A DNA stretch of 64,000 nucleotides from Gammaproteobacteria bacterium (GCA_021151835.1 JAGKWO010000023.1:46352-110351), one strand, 5' to 3'; counted from the first letter of the stretch, positions 1 through 8,768 are shown. The notes: a model not told the origin generated them from the sequence alone. Translations and numbers: made by a program.

Positions 1-908
1 TCACCCAATTCATTGGCTTGCTGTTCGGTACCGCATTGTTCCAACTCGCATTGGGATATAAACGTAAACCCGGCCTTGGTAAGCGCCGCTTTATAATTTT
101 CATACACCTTCAAGGTAGAAACATTTTTAATGGTGTAAGCGTGTCTGCCTAAATCGCCGGTTAATTTCAATGGCGTTTTATCGGCGGCATTCATTGCAAA
201 AGGCAACACAACCGTTTCAGTATCAACCTTCTTGTGATTATCAAGATGCGCCCCGGGGTAGCGCGGCAATAATGTGTGATCCTTTGCTTTATCATCGTCA
301 GATAATGGTTCGACGCTGGTGGGCTCTACACCTTTGTTCGCATAAGCCACATCCACTTTCACCAGGCCGGTTTCCAGCGGCTCCCCTTCTACAATCACTT
401 GCTGGACAGCCACTTCATCTTCGTAAGCTCCCACAAACCAGGCCACAACTATTTTTCCTTTGGGTGAATCTTTTTCACCCACCCAATAATAAGGATTGCG
501 CCAATTGTTGTAGACATCACCGTGCACCGACAATATACCGCCGAGATCCTGAATTTGTTTTTCGTTACCACAAGCATCCAGCGCACAACTGAATAGCGGC
601 TTGAAACCCAATTGTTTCGCTGCTGCAATATAATTTTCATACACTTTCAATGACGATACATTTTTAATTTCATAATTGTGCAGATAAAGATCCCCGATAG
701 CTTCCAGTGGCTTGAACGCTTGCGCTGGTCGGGAGTTATCAACAATCGACACCGGGAATACAAACTTTTCATAGTCGTACATCAGGGCGCGGTTGAGATG
801 GGCGTTTGGATATGCGGCAAACAACGGTTGGTCTTTATCGAAAGTGGCCAGCGCTGTTGAACTGAAAAGGCCCAGCAAGCCAGTAATTAATAATGTGCGC
901 TTAAACAT
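1..908 (-). CDS. Secreted DUF4892-family protein, tandem modules (3' end outside window)
   Basis: The frame is open from an ATG at 908 down to the window edge, so about 302 residues are visible and the C-terminus is missing. A signal peptide ends near residue 21 (FSSTALA). Two similar modules follow. Each starts with a YPxAHL-like segment, continues with a DLxxHxYxIKNVSxLKVYENY segment, and ends in a Cys-x(4)-CG pair (CALDACG in the first, CELEQCG in the second). This matches the DUF4892 type of periplasmic or outer-membrane proteins, often joined to an OmpA domain, which would lie outside the window. Molecular function is unknown. The gene stands alone, with an AT-rich leader upstream that carries a short tandem repeat. 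Family call is moderate; coding status is firm. Confidence 0.75.
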   Translation of the reverse strand, partial: MFKRTLLITGLLGLFSSTALATFDKDQPLFAAYPNAHLNRALMYDYEKFVFPVSIVDNSRPAQAFKPLEAIGDLYLHNYEIKNVSSLKVYENYIAAAKQLGFKPLFSCALDACGNEKQIQDLGGILSVHGDVYNNWRNPYYWVGEKDSPKGKIVVAWFVGAYEDEVAVQQVIVEGEPLETGLVKVDVAYANKGVEPTSVEPLSDDDKAKDHTLLPRYPGAHLDNHKKVDTETVVLPFAMNAADKTPLKLTGDLGRHAYTIKNVSTLKVYENYKAALTKAGFTFISQCELEQCGTEQQANELG

Positions 909-988
909 AAATACTCCTTTCGTTGTAATTACCAAATAATGACCGGCCTGTTCTGCTTTGGTCCAGGTTGAATTGGATTGAGATGATT

Positions 989-1043
989 AAAAAGTCTAGA
1001 AACAAAAAGTCTAGAAACAAAAAGTCCAGAAGCGAAAAGTTAG
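989..1043. repeat. 15-bp tandem repeat, about 3.7 copies
   Basis: The unit aaaaagtctagaaac occurs exactly at 989-1003 and 1004-1018, with two changes at 1019-1033, and partially after that (gaaaagttag). It lies about 80-135 bp upstream of the DUF4892 start, so it may be in or near that promoter. Slippage-type repeats of this size can vary between strains (general knowledge); no function is shown. Confidence 0.8.
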
Positions 1044-1181
1044 AAGATTAATACTGAATTCTGGATGAACAGATTTTTAATTTCCGTACCGGCGCCCAAT
1101 TTTGTTGGCGGGTTCAAATTTTTCCCGCTGTTTTAAACACCGGATATTATGCGCACAGTTTTTTTGGCAGCCACAAATTAA

Positions 1182-1205
1182 AAAACCACGCCGAAGCGTG
1201 GTTTT
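1182..1205 (-). terminator. Rho-independent terminator of yceI
   Basis: A perfect 10-bp stem (aaaaccacgc with gcgtggtttt) closes a cgaa loop. On the minus strand the stem ends in a run of T. It starts 20 bp after the yceI stop codon, so it most likely ends yceI transcription. Confidence 0.85.
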
Positions 1206-1225
1206 CAGATCCGCATGGAAAGCGA

Positions 1226-1804
1226 TTACTTTTTAACACCTTCCACTTCCAGTTCCAATTTCACGGTTTGGGAAGCCGGGCCCAAATCCATTTTGATATT
1301 GAAATCTTTCAATTTGATTTCAGTTTCGCCAGAGAAGCCAGCGCGGTAACCACCCCAAGGGTCTTTACCTTCGCCCACTTTTTCTACTTCGATAGTTACA
1401 CTTTTCGTAACACCATTGAGCGTCAGGTCGCCGATAATATCGAACTCGTCTTTACCATCTGCTTTGATAGATTTGCTAACGAAAGTCGCTTTGGGGAATT
1501 TCTCCACATTCAGGAAATCCGCACTGCGCAAATGCTTGTCGCGTTCAGCGTGGTTGGAGTTGATGCTGGTGGTATCAATGGTAACGTTGATGGTACTGGC
1601 TTCCGGCTTGGCAGGATCATAAGTAAATTCACCTTCAAACTTATCGAAGCGGCCAGTCAGCACGCTGTAGCCCAAGTGCTTAATGGCGAAATTGATAGAT
1701 GCATGCGCACCTTTGGTATCAATTACATAATTGTCTGCCAATGCTGGCAAACTCATTACACCAATACTGCTGATAGCGAGGGCGAAAAGGGATTTTTTTA
1801 ACAT
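1226..1804 (-). CDS. YceI family periplasmic lipid-binding protein
   Basis: The 192-residue product has a signal peptide cut after PALA (about residue 23). The YceI pattern follows: YVIDTKGAHASINFAIKHLG, a GRFDKFEGEFTYDP strand, TSINSNHAERDKHLRSADFLNVEKFP, and a C-terminal LGPASQTVKLELEVEGVKK. YceI proteins form a lipocalin-like barrel that binds long isoprenoid or fatty chains in the periplasm; the ligand here is unknown. The start is set by the signal peptide and the gagtc-type ribosome site just upstream. It lies 86 bp downstream of a cytochrome b561 gene on the same strand, the usual yceI partner, so the two are probably co-transcribed and linked to membrane redox or quinone handling (inference). 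Confidence 0.93.
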   Translation of the reverse strand: MLKKSLFALAISSIGVMSLPALADNYVIDTKGAHASINFAIKHLGYSVLTGRFDKFEGEFTYDPAKPEASTINVTIDTTSINSNHAERDKHLRSADFLNVEKFPKATFVSKSIKADGKDEFDIIGDLTLNGVTKSVTIEVEKVGEGKDPWGGYRAGFSGETEIKLKDFNIKMDLGPASQTVKLELEVEGVKK

Positions 1805-1890
1805 CTATAGACTCCTTTAGGGTTAGTCATGGAATATACGGTTGCCTGGAAAACTAATTTAAGAAACTTTTTAAATAGCAGGTTTGTTAA

Positions 1891-2448
1891 TTAAAGATCC
1901 GATTTTTTTACTGGTTTAAATATCCGTACCAATGTGCGATCACGCATGACAAGGTGATGAAACAAAGCACCGAGTGCATGTAAAACAACTAACGCGATAA
2001 TTGCCCATGCAAAATATTCATGAATTTCGCCGGCAAGATCGACATTGGCAGAACTCAGTTGGGTAATCACCGGAAATTTAATGATATTAAACATACTGGC
2101 CGCCTGACCTTCTGCGGTAGTAATCAAGTAACCGCTGGTAATTACCACAAAAATAAAAAGATAAAGTGCAAGTTTGACCAGCTTCGCCGTCTTTTGTTGC
2201 ACAGGTTTTGCTGGCAAATCAATCGGTGTTGGATTAATAATGCGCCACACAATACGTATCAGCATAATTAATAACACCAATATGCCAAGACTCACGTGCA
2301 ACTCCGGGCCTTTGTGATACCAGTCGTCGTAATAGGTGAGATCCACCATGTACACACCCAAACCAAATAAAAACAAAATTAATACTGCGCTAATCCAGTG
2401 AATCAGAATCGAAACTAACCCATAACCATTGGATGAATCCTTTAACAT
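1891..2448 (-). CDS. Cytochrome b561 family diheme membrane protein
   Basis: The 185-residue product has four hydrophobic helices (about 11-33, 49-70, 90-112, 141-166). Histidines sit where b561 proteins bind two hemes: H17 (LIHW), H51 (PELHVSLG), H143 (GEIHEYF) and H157 (VLHALG). Members of this family move electrons between quinol and acceptors in the inner membrane; in E. coli CybB oxidises superoxide to feed quinone. The gene precedes yceI on the same strand, a common pairing. No twin-arginine or other extra domain is present, and length is normal for the single-domain bacterial form. Confidence 0.92.
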   Translation of the reverse strand: MLKDSSNGYGLVSILIHWISAVLILFLFGLGVYMVDLTYYDDWYHKGPELHVSLGILVLLIMLIRIVWRIINPTPIDLPAKPVQQKTAKLVKLALYLFIFVVITSGYLITTAEGQAASMFNIIKFPVITQLSSANVDLAGEIHEYFAWAIIALVVLHALGALFHHLVMRDRTLVRIFKPVKKSDL

Positions 2449-2703
2449 GCGCGACCTCTTATTTTTGTTTGTCAGGTGAATAAGTGAAATGAAGATAGCA
2501 GTAATAGCAAAAAATTACAGTACTGAAAATTTTTTTGGTGGAGCAGATCAAAACTGCTCGCCGGCTGTTATAGAGATGAATTGCACAGGCAATCACTGAA
2601 TTATCAAATGGTTAGGCAACGATGCCGAGGCAACAGGAGTGGCTGCACAAAAGGGAACTATCAGTTTTTTCGTTGTTTATGATTCAAATTTCAATAGCTT
2701 TTG

Positions 2704-3105
2704 TTAAGTATGTTGCGCCGTCTTTAACACCGGGCGCTTTTGTCCGAACTCATCAATAGCCACATAAATATACTCGCCCTGGGTAACCTGGCTGATTTGA
2801 TGTGTCAGAAAATCCTTGATCCACACCTCGACTTTCACCCGGATAGACGTATTACCGATGCGCAAGGTACTGGTATAACAACTGATCACCGTTCCCACTG
2901 GCACCGGCCGGATAAACACCATACTTCCCACCGCCACCGTAGTGACACGCCCCAAAGAAACCTCATTGGCGTGAATGGCTCCGGCAATATCCATCTGCGC
3001 CATTAACCAGCCACCGAAAATATCGCCAAAAGGATTGGTATCCGCCGGCATGGTGATAGTTTGCAACGTGAGGGTGCCAGTTGGTGTGTTGTTTGGGAGT
3101 TGCAT
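2704..3105 (-). CDS. Acyl-CoA thioesterase, YciA-like hotdog fold
   Basis: From the ATG at 3105 the product is 133 residues, the normal length for YciA. The open frame extends further upstream to 3351, but that part overlaps the M48 gene and its terminator, so the 3105 start is preferred. The family signature PFGDIFGGWLMAQMDIAG is present, followed by VGSMVFIRPVPVG and the VKVEVW strand typical of hexameric hotdog thioesterases. They hydrolyse acyl-CoA to free acid and CoA in the cytoplasm. Substrate range cannot be read from sequence. It is a separate unit from the M48 gene because a strong terminator lies between them. Confidence 0.9.
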   Translation of the reverse strand: MQLPNNTPTGTLTLQTITMPADTNPFGDIFGGWLMAQMDIAGAIHANEVSLGRVTTVAVGSMVFIRPVPVGTVISCYTSTLRIGNTSIRVKVEVWIKDFLTHQISQVTQGEYIYVAIDEFGQKRPVLKTAQHT

Positions 3106-3180
3106 GGTGATATCCGTATTAACAGGTGTGCGGTGAGTATAGCTACGCCCGGACACAAAAAATTTATTAATCCATAAATA

Positions 3181-3209
3181 AAAATCCCGCTCTTTGGGAG
3201 CGGGATTTT
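3181..3209 (-). terminator. Rho-independent terminator of the M48 protease gene
   Basis: A perfect 12-bp stem (aaaatcccgctc with gagcgggatttt) has a 5-nt loop and T runs on both sides. It begins 5 bp after the M48 stop codon on the minus strand. Confidence 0.88.
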
Positions 3210-3214
3210 TGCAC

Positions 3215-4483
3215 TTACTGGATGCGTTCCAATTTACCTTTCGCGGCCTCGCCAATTTCCCCGCCGCCTTGTGCAGCTTGTTGGAAATATTGTGCGGCTT
3301 GCGCTTTATTACCCTTGGCGAGCGAAATTTCGCCCAGGTAATAAGTGGCAATTTGTGTCGGCAAATAACGTTGGCTGGTGGTTAGATCTTTTTCGGCAAG
3401 ATCGCGTTTACCCTCTTCATAGTAGGCAATTCCGCGCAAGGCATAGGGTTTGAAATATTTCGGGTTAGCCTGGATCGCTTTATCAAACGCGCCGACTGCT
3501 TCGCCGGTTTTTTTCTGTTGCAACAATAACTGGCCTTTCATTTCCCAGAATAAATTTTCTTTGGGTTGCTGGGCGATGGCTTGATCGACATAGCTTTGTG
3601 CATCGATATATTTTTTCTCGCTCGCCAGTTTTTGCGCCTTTTGATAATTCTCGTACGCTTTTTTATCTTTGTTTACTTGCGCCATAGCGCGTTGGAACGC
3701 TTCTTTGTTGCGCACACCGCCCGGGTATTTCGCTGCTGTTATTTTGTTTTTTTCCACCCGCTCCTGTGAGGGTGGATGGCTGGCGAACAAGCCTTCAATA
3801 AAACCGGCGTTGCGGCCTTCCGATAATTTTACAAAGATTTCCTGCAACTCAACGGCGGCCTGCGCATCGTATCCGGCTTTGGCCATGTACTTGATACCCA
3901 CTTCGTCCGATTGCAATTCGTGGCTGCGCCCATATTTCGCCTGCCAGGCTTGTGCCCCGACCGCCAGTGCCCCCATACCCAAGGCACCGACTTCCGGTTT
4001 TTTCTCGGAAATTGCAACGCCGGCAATCAATACACCAGCGCCCATCAATACATTCTGGGTTTGTTGCTGGGCGCCGTGGCGCGCGGCGGCGTGGACAATT
4101 TCGTGGCCAAGGACCGAGGCCAGTTGGGCTTCATCTTCCAGGTACACCAGCAAGCCGCGATTGATCGCCAGTTTGCCGCCCGGCATTGCCCAGGCGTTGG
4201 GGACATCATTATTGAGCACAACAAATTCGTAGGGCAGGTCGGGGCGGTCACTTACCGCCGCGAGTTTTTTGCCCACCGATTGCACATACGCAGTAAGGCC
4301 GGGGTCGACCACATATTGGCCACCTTGCGATTGCTGGGCCGGAGCGTAATTCTGGGCACCCGACGCAATTTCCTGCTCGGGCGACATCAGTGAGATCTGG
4401 CTTTTACCGGTCACCGGGTTGGTCACACAACCGCTCACCGTCAGCAATAAACTGATACCCAGAAGACGAAAGAAAATGTTCAT
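3215..4483 (-). CDS. M48 family metalloprotease lipoprotein with TPR repeats
   Basis: The 422-residue product starts with a lipoprotein signal (LLTVSGC, lipidated Cys19). The peptidase domain carries the zinc motif HEIVH at 127-131 and the third-ligand motif ELQSDE at 188-193. Tetratricopeptide-like repeats fill about residues 270-410 (for example NPKYFKPYALRGIAYYEEGK). This is the BepA/LoiP-like layout: an outer-membrane-anchored protease that probably checks or degrades envelope proteins. Asp at +2 is absent (C-V-T), consistent with sorting to the outer membrane. All catalytic residues are present. The nearest plus-strand gene is divergent, so it is transcribed alone. Exact orthology with BepA is not certain because the TPR part is shorter and diverged. 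Confidence 0.9.
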   Translation of the reverse strand: MNIFFRLLGISLLLTVSGCVTNPVTGKSQISLMSPEQEIASGAQNYAPAQQSQGGQYVVDPGLTAYVQSVGKKLAAVSDRPDLPYEFVVLNNDVPNAWAMPGGKLAINRGLLVYLEDEAQLASVLGHEIVHAAARHGAQQQTQNVLMGAGVLIAGVAISEKKPEVGALGMGALAVGAQAWQAKYGRSHELQSDEVGIKYMAKAGYDAQAAVELQEIFVKLSEGRNAGFIEGLFASHPPSQERVEKNKITAAKYPGGVRNKEAFQRAMAQVNKDKKAYENYQKAQKLASEKKYIDAQSYVDQAIAQQPKENLFWEMKGQLLLQQKKTGEAVGAFDKAIQANPKYFKPYALRGIAYYEEGKRDLAEKDLTTSQRYLPTQIATYYLGEISLAKGNKAQAAQYFQQAAQGGGEIGEAAKGKLERIQ

Positions 4484-4589
4484 AGTGAGACTCCTTATGA
4501 ATGAGCTGCGTATAATGCCACAGCTTTTTTATTTAGCACCTGAGCGCTGTTATGGGTGCCTGAATGTTAACCAGTAAGTGACCCTATTG

Positions 4590-5072
4590 ATGAAATCCCT
4601 GCAAATTATTGAACTCTTCGCCGGCGTCGGCGCCGACAACAAGCCCATCGTAGAACAACTGCAAGTCCGCGAACTGGAGGATGGCACCCTGCAACTGGTG
4701 CAATCGCCCGCGTTTGCCAAAGGCCTTGCCAGCGGCGATGTGGTACGCATGCTACCCGAAACGCGCGAATTCGATCTGGTCAAACGCAGCGGCAACCTGA
4801 GCATCCGGGTATTTAGCCGCGGTGATACCGGTGCGTTAGCTGACCAGCTTACCCCCGAACTGGAAAAACTCGGCGGCGAACTGGATCGCGAAACAGCGCG
4901 TATGCTGGTATTCAGTATCCATGTTAGCTGTGGCTTTGAGGCGATCGAAGAAATACTCAACCGCTACGTCGGGCAAGATGGCCAAAGCGCCTGGATGTAC
5001 GGCAACGTTTATGATCCCGCCGACGGCCAAACCCCACTTAACTGGTGGTTGGACATCCTGAAACCGGAATAA
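4590..5072 (+). CDS. DUF4265 domain-containing protein
   Basis: The product is 160 residues from the ATG at 4590; a GTG at 4578 in frame would add four residues, and neither start has a strong ribosome site. The N-terminal half has the DUF4265 pattern of a short beta-rich domain (VEQLQVRELEDGTLQL, then SPAFAKGLASGDVV, then RSGNLSIRVF). The rest is a mixed alpha/beta tail ending in LNWWLDILKPE. It has no signal peptide or membrane segment, so it is cytoplasmic. Function of the family is not established. It sits 36 bp before yaaA on the same strand and may share its transcript. Confidence 0.72.
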   Translation: MKSLQIIELFAGVGADNKPIVEQLQVRELEDGTLQLVQSPAFAKGLASGDVVRMLPETREFDLVKRSGNLSIRVFSRGDTGALADQLTPELEKLGGELDRETARMLVFSIHVSCGFEAIEEILNRYVGQDGQSAWMYGNVYDPADGQTPLNWWLDILKPE

Positions 5073-5108
5073 GCTTCCTCATTTTTTCCTGTGTGATTAT
5101 TACTTCTT

Positions 5109-5888
5109 ATGTTGCATGTTATCTCCCCCGCAAAAACGCTGGATTTTGAATCGGCCCCCGCCATTGATGACCACAGCCAACCGCAATTCCTGGAGCATTC
5201 GCAGGAGTTGATCGGCCAACTGCGCAAACTCAAACCGGCCGATGTTTCCAGCTTGATGGATATCAGCGAAAAACTGGGCGAACTCAACGCCCGGCGCTTT
5301 CAGGATTGGCAATTACCGTTTTCGCCGCGCAACGCAAAGCAAGCCGTGCTGGCGTTCAAAGGCGATGTGTATACCGGTATGCAAGCGGAATTGTTTAGCA
5401 AGAAAGATTTCAGCTTTGCGCAACAACACTTGCGCATTCTCAGCGGTTTATACGGGCTACTTCGGCCGCTGGATCTGATCCAGCCTTATCGTCTGGAAAT
5501 GGGTACCGGCTTTGCCAACAAGCGCGGTAAAAACCTGTATCAATTCTGGGGCGATATTATTACCGACCAGCTCAACAGTGAATTGCAAAGCCGGAAAGAA
5601 AAAGTGCTGGTGAATCTTGCATCCACGGAATACTGGAGTTCGGTCACCCCCAAAAAATTGGACGCGGAAGTTATTACCCCGGTGTTTAAAGATCGCAAAA
5701 ATGGCCAGTACAAAATCATCAGCTTTTTTGCCAAAAAAGCACGCGGGATGATGAGTGCCTATATCATCCAGCACCAGTTAAAAACCAGCGAAGCCCTTAA
5801 ACACTTTGATAGCGCCGGGTACCGTTTCAATGAAGCCATGTCCACTGCCAGAGAGTGGGTCTTTACGCGCGAAGAGCAAGCGACCTAA
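5109..5888 (+). CDS. yaaA: Peroxide stress protein YaaA
   Basis: The 259-residue length and the N-terminus MLHVISPAKTLDFES fit YaaA (DUF328). Further family landmarks are LRILSGLYGLLRPLDLIQPYRLEMGT and the C-terminal KKARGMMSAYIIQH. In E. coli YaaA is induced by OxyR and limits free iron and Fenton damage during H2O2 stress; it also has a DNA-binding fold. The protein is cytoplasmic. It follows the DUF4265 gene closely. No OxyR site was recognised in the short upstream spacer. Confidence 0.95.
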   Translation: MLHVISPAKTLDFESAPAIDDHSQPQFLEHSQELIGQLRKLKPADVSSLMDISEKLGELNARRFQDWQLPFSPRNAKQAVLAFKGDVYTGMQAELFSKKDFSFAQQHLRILSGLYGLLRPLDLIQPYRLEMGTGFANKRGKNLYQFWGDIITDQLNSELQSRKEKVLVNLASTEYWSSVTPKKLDAEVITPVFKDRKNGQYKIISFFAKKARGMMSAYIIQHQLKTSEALKHFDSAGYRFNEAMSTAREWVFTREEQAT

Positions 5889-6069
5889 TGCAATATCAGC
5901 AGGATTTTTGAGTCGTAAACTGCATATACCGAAAACTATAGCCAAACGGCGGGTGGCGCCAAAAACAATCTTAGCGAAGGATTGCAATCGCCAATCGGGC
6001 TACCTACATTGGCAGAATCTCAACATTCGAATAACCGATAGGATATCGCCCAATGAACCCTCTCTCTTC

Positions 6070-6453
6070 ATGACCGTCAGCCACGCTTACCTTGATCGCG
6101 CCATCGCCAATTTGTCGCGGGTAGCGGAGGTTTCCTATCGCCGTATTTTTAACGGTGTGGGCGTTTACCATCGCGGTGTGCAGTTTGCGCTGATCATCAA
6201 CGATAAACTCTATTTCCGCGCTGATGACGATTCGCGCTCGCTGTATATACAACAAGGTATGAGCGCATTCCAACCGCGCGCAGCGGTGCAAGTGGAGTCG
6301 TGTTTTTTCCAACTCCCGGAACAGGTGCTCATTACCCCGTCTGAACTGCATTACTGGATGCGCATCGCCGTGGAAGCCGCTAAGACCGGTGACTTTCGCG
6401 ATGATGAAACCACCCTTGAAACACCCATCCGCCATTTGCGCCACCGCGCGTAA
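6070..6453 (+). CDS. TfoX/Sxy N-terminal domain protein
   Basis: The 127-residue product from the ATG at 6070 matches the TfoX N-terminal fold: RVAEVSYRRIFNGVGVYHRGVQFALIINDKLYFR followed by a SRSLYIQQGMSAFQ segment. In the longer open frame the upstream part overlaps yaaA and has no domain character, so it was dropped. The C-terminal TfoX domain seen in full competence regulators (Sxy/TfoX) is absent. Whether this short form regulates CRP-dependent competence genes is unknown. It is cytoplasmic and seems to be transcribed alone. Confidence 0.8.
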   Translation: MTVSHAYLDRAIANLSRVAEVSYRRIFNGVGVYHRGVQFALIINDKLYFRADDDSRSLYIQQGMSAFQPRAAVQVESCFFQLPEQVLITPSELHYWMRIAVEAAKTGDFRDDETTLETPIRHLRHRA

Positions 6454-6535
6454 GTAATTCTACCTGCGCTTGTTCACGCGCAAATTCCGCGCGCGTGGAC
6501 TAGGCTGATTAGGATAAACATTCGAGGGACATCTC

Positions 6536-7411
6536 ATGGCAATCCGCATCCTGGTGGTGGATGATGCGACCTTTATCCGCGACATGATCAAAAAACAACT
6601 GCGCGATAAAATTCCGGGCGTGGAGATTATTGATGCTCCCGATGGCGCGCGGGCGCTCGCACAAATGAAAAACCAATCGGTGGATTTAATTCTCTCCGAT
6701 TGGGAAATGCCCAATATGACCGGAGCGGAATTGCTCAGCACCGTGCGCGCTATGCCCAATTCGGAAAAAACCCCGTTCATTATGATTTCCAGTCGCGGTG
6801 ACAGAAACCATATCGTCAAAGCAATTGAGCTCGGGGTATCCGATTACCTGAGCAAACCTTTTTCTGCCGAAGAATTGCTCAAAAAAGTGTTCAAACAACT
6901 GAAAGTTGCCGGTAAAACGCCCGCGCAACGAGTCAGTGGCGCAACCACCCAGGGGATAGCATTTGCGTCGGTTGATGTATTGACCGGCGGCCGCGCTGAA
7001 CCTGCCGCAGCCGCACCGAAACCGGTTAATCCATTTGCCAACAACAGTGCCAGCGCATTGGGAGCCAAACCGGCCATTAAAGCCGTGGAAGCACCGAAAG
7101 CGGCCAAGGGCAAGGCCCAATTGCGCTTCGCCAATAACCGGGCTTTTGGTTGCGTAATCCGCGAAATGTCATTGCAATTAATGAGCGGATTAATGCAACG
7201 TGCAGACGATTTGCCCGGCGTGTTTGAACAAGCAGTGGTGGATATTGAAACCGGCGATGGTAATAACCTCGCGCGGGTAAACGGCTATGTGCACAGTATC
7301 CAGGCCGGCGAAAATCGCCCGGATACCAACGTCGTAAAAATCGTAATTCGCTTTGTCGATAACGATGCCGAAAAATTTGAAACCCTGTCGAAATACATCG
7401 CGCAAATGTAA
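6536..7411 (+). CDS. Response regulator: CheY-like receiver plus degenerate PilZ-like domain
   Basis: A 291-residue protein with a good ribosome site (gaggg) 8 bp before the ATG. Residues 1-122 form a receiver with acidic pocket D9-D10, phospho-acceptor D55 (LILSDWEMPN), conserved Ser/Thr (MISSR) and Lys (LSKPF). An Ala/Pro-rich linker follows (about 125-195). The C-terminal ~100 residues look like a PilZ domain: an RFANNR basic start, then IREMSLQLMSG in the place of the D/NxSxxG motif. The usual Asp and Gly are replaced, so c-di-GMP binding may be lost or altered. No kinase gene is adjacent. The receiver assignment is firm; the PilZ assignment is inference from the strand pattern and residual motif. 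Confidence 0.78.
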   Translation: MAIRILVVDDATFIRDMIKKQLRDKIPGVEIIDAPDGARALAQMKNQSVDLILSDWEMPNMTGAELLSTVRAMPNSEKTPFIMISSRGDRNHIVKAIELGVSDYLSKPFSAEELLKKVFKQLKVAGKTPAQRVSGATTQGIAFASVDVLTGGRAEPAAAAPKPVNPFANNSASALGAKPAIKAVEAPKAAKGKAQLRFANNRAFGCVIREMSLQLMSGLMQRADDLPGVFEQAVVDIETGDGNNLARVNGYVHSIQAGENRPDTNVVKIVIRFVDNDAEKFETLSKYIAQM

Positions 7412-7511
7412 ACCCCGCCCGGATTCCAGCCTGCAATCCCGCACTCACTGGCTATACTCAACACCATAGTTGTTGACTACCAGCGCGCTGCTGGCATTTC
7501 AGGTTGTATCC

Positions 7512-8768
7512 ATGGCTGTTGATTTCCGCTTAGTTTCTCTCCCGGCATTGTTACTCACCTTTGCCGCTTCACTTGCCCGGGCCGATGTTGATCACCGGTT
7601 TTCCGGTTTTGCAACGCTAGGGGTTGCCATTAACACCAATCCGGAACTGGTTTTTCGCAATGATGTGACCCAGGACAACGGTGCCTATAAACACAATGGC
7701 TATTGGTTAAATGACACGCGCCTGGGCCTGCAATGGCAGGGGCGCTGGTCACCGGAATGGGAAACCACGGTACAGGTCGTCGCCAAAGACCGGTTCGATA
7801 ACACCCTTGCCAATTCCATCGAATGGGCCTTTGTCCGCTATCGCCCCGTTGATGGCCTGGATTTGCGCCTCGGCCGCCTCGGTGCCGACGCCTTTATGTT
7901 GTCGGATTTCCGCCAGGTGGGATACACACTCCCCTGGGTGCGCCCGCCGCATGACTTGTACGGGATTACATCGCTCTACAGCTTCGATGGTTTTGACCTG
8001 ACCAAACGTGTCGCGGTAGGCGAAGCCATGCTCAACTTTAAAACGTTTTACGGCAACTCCAACGAAAAATATCCCACCGGTTTTGATAATGGCCAATTCA
8101 CCCGATTTGATTTTGATTTGTTCGGCCTCAGTAGCAACCTGGAATGGAATGAATGGAAGTTGCGTTACAGTTTCGTGAGTGTGGAAGTCAACAGTGACCT
8201 CACCAAACCCTTGCGCAATGTCTGGGAACAAATCGCCATGCAATGGTCCCCGGCAAATGATGTGGTAACCGGACTGGAAAGCGAGGGCAAAAAATTCCGT
8301 TACCACCAGCTTGGCCTTAATTACGACAACAATAACTGGTGGTTCCAAAGCGAATATGTGCGTATCAGTTCCGACGTAATATTGGTTGTCAATGGCGAAA
8401 ATGCTTATGCGAGCCTCGGCAAACGTTTTGGCTCGTTCAACCTGTATGGCCTCCTGGGTTACGCTAATCCGCGCACGCCCATCCTGAGCATCCCGGTACC
8501 CGCCGGTTTGCCTGAACCTTTTGGATCGCAACTTAACTACCTGGCCCGGGCCACTGAAAATCGCCTGAACGGGGTGCGTATCAAACAACGGAGTGTTGGT
8601 GTTGGCGCGCGCTGGGATTTCACGCCCAAAATGGCTTTCAAACTCCAGATCGATAAATTCCACGTGGACAAAACCGGCAGCAGCCTCTGGTTTTCCACCG
8701 ATGGCGCCCCGCTCTCCGACAATAAAAAACCCACTGTCATTAGCCTTGCCTGGGACATGCTGTTCTAA
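7512..8768 (+). CDS. Porin-like outer-membrane beta-barrel protein
   Basis: The start at 7512 is chosen because it opens a signal peptide (LPALLLTFAASLARA) and has an agg ribosome site; an upstream TTG would add a non-signal stretch. The 418-residue product is full of alternating aromatic/polar strands (LGLQWQGRWSPEWETTVQVVAK, LNLRLGRL-type, WWFQSEYVRIS) and ends in phenylalanine (ISLAWDMLF), the mark of BAM-assembled barrels. The substrate is unknown. Its stop codon overlaps the ATG of the next gene by one base, so it is translationally coupled to the periplasmic binding protein and probably to the diguanylate cyclase after that. Confidence 0.82.
   Translation: MAVDFRLVSLPALLLTFAASLARADVDHRFSGFATLGVAINTNPELVFRNDVTQDNGAYKHNGYWLNDTRLGLQWQGRWSPEWETTVQVVAKDRFDNTLANSIEWAFVRYRPVDGLDLRLGRLGADAFMLSDFRQVGYTLPWVRPPHDLYGITSLYSFDGFDLTKRVAVGEAMLNFKTFYGNSNEKYPTGFDNGQFTRFDFDLFGLSSNLEWNEWKLRYSFVSVEVNSDLTKPLRNVWEQIAMQWSPANDVVTGLESEGKKFRYHQLGLNYDNNNWWFQSEYVRISSDVILVVNGENAYASLGKRFGSFNLYGLLGYANPRTPILSIPVPAGLPEPFGSQLNYLARATENRLNGVRIKQRSVGVGARWDFTPKMAFKLQIDKFHVDKTGSSLWFSTDGAPLSDNKKPTVISLAWDMLF

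Larger units (their letters stand above)
909..1225. other. Intergenic region, 317 bp
   Basis: This stretch separates two minus-strand genes. It holds the promoter side of the DUF4892 gene, a 15-bp tandem repeat (989-1043) and the terminator of yceI (1182-1205). I see no credible ORF or RNA gene in it. Confidence 0.6.

Noticed and set aside
1268..1801. Long plus-strand frame opposite yceI
   Set aside because: It is the antisense shadow of a well-identified gene and has no domain or start signal.
3106..3351. N-terminal extension of the thioesterase frame
   Set aside because: It overlaps the M48 gene and its terminator on the same strand and has no family match; the ATG at 3105 fits YciA.
5806..6069. 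N-terminal extension of the TfoX frame
   Set aside because: It overlaps the end of yaaA and does not look like TfoX; the ATG at 6070 starts the domain.
6536..7411. CheX/CheC phosphatase domain at the C-terminus
   Set aside because: The signature E-x2-N of CheX-type phosphatases is not visible; the strand pattern fits a PilZ-like fold better.
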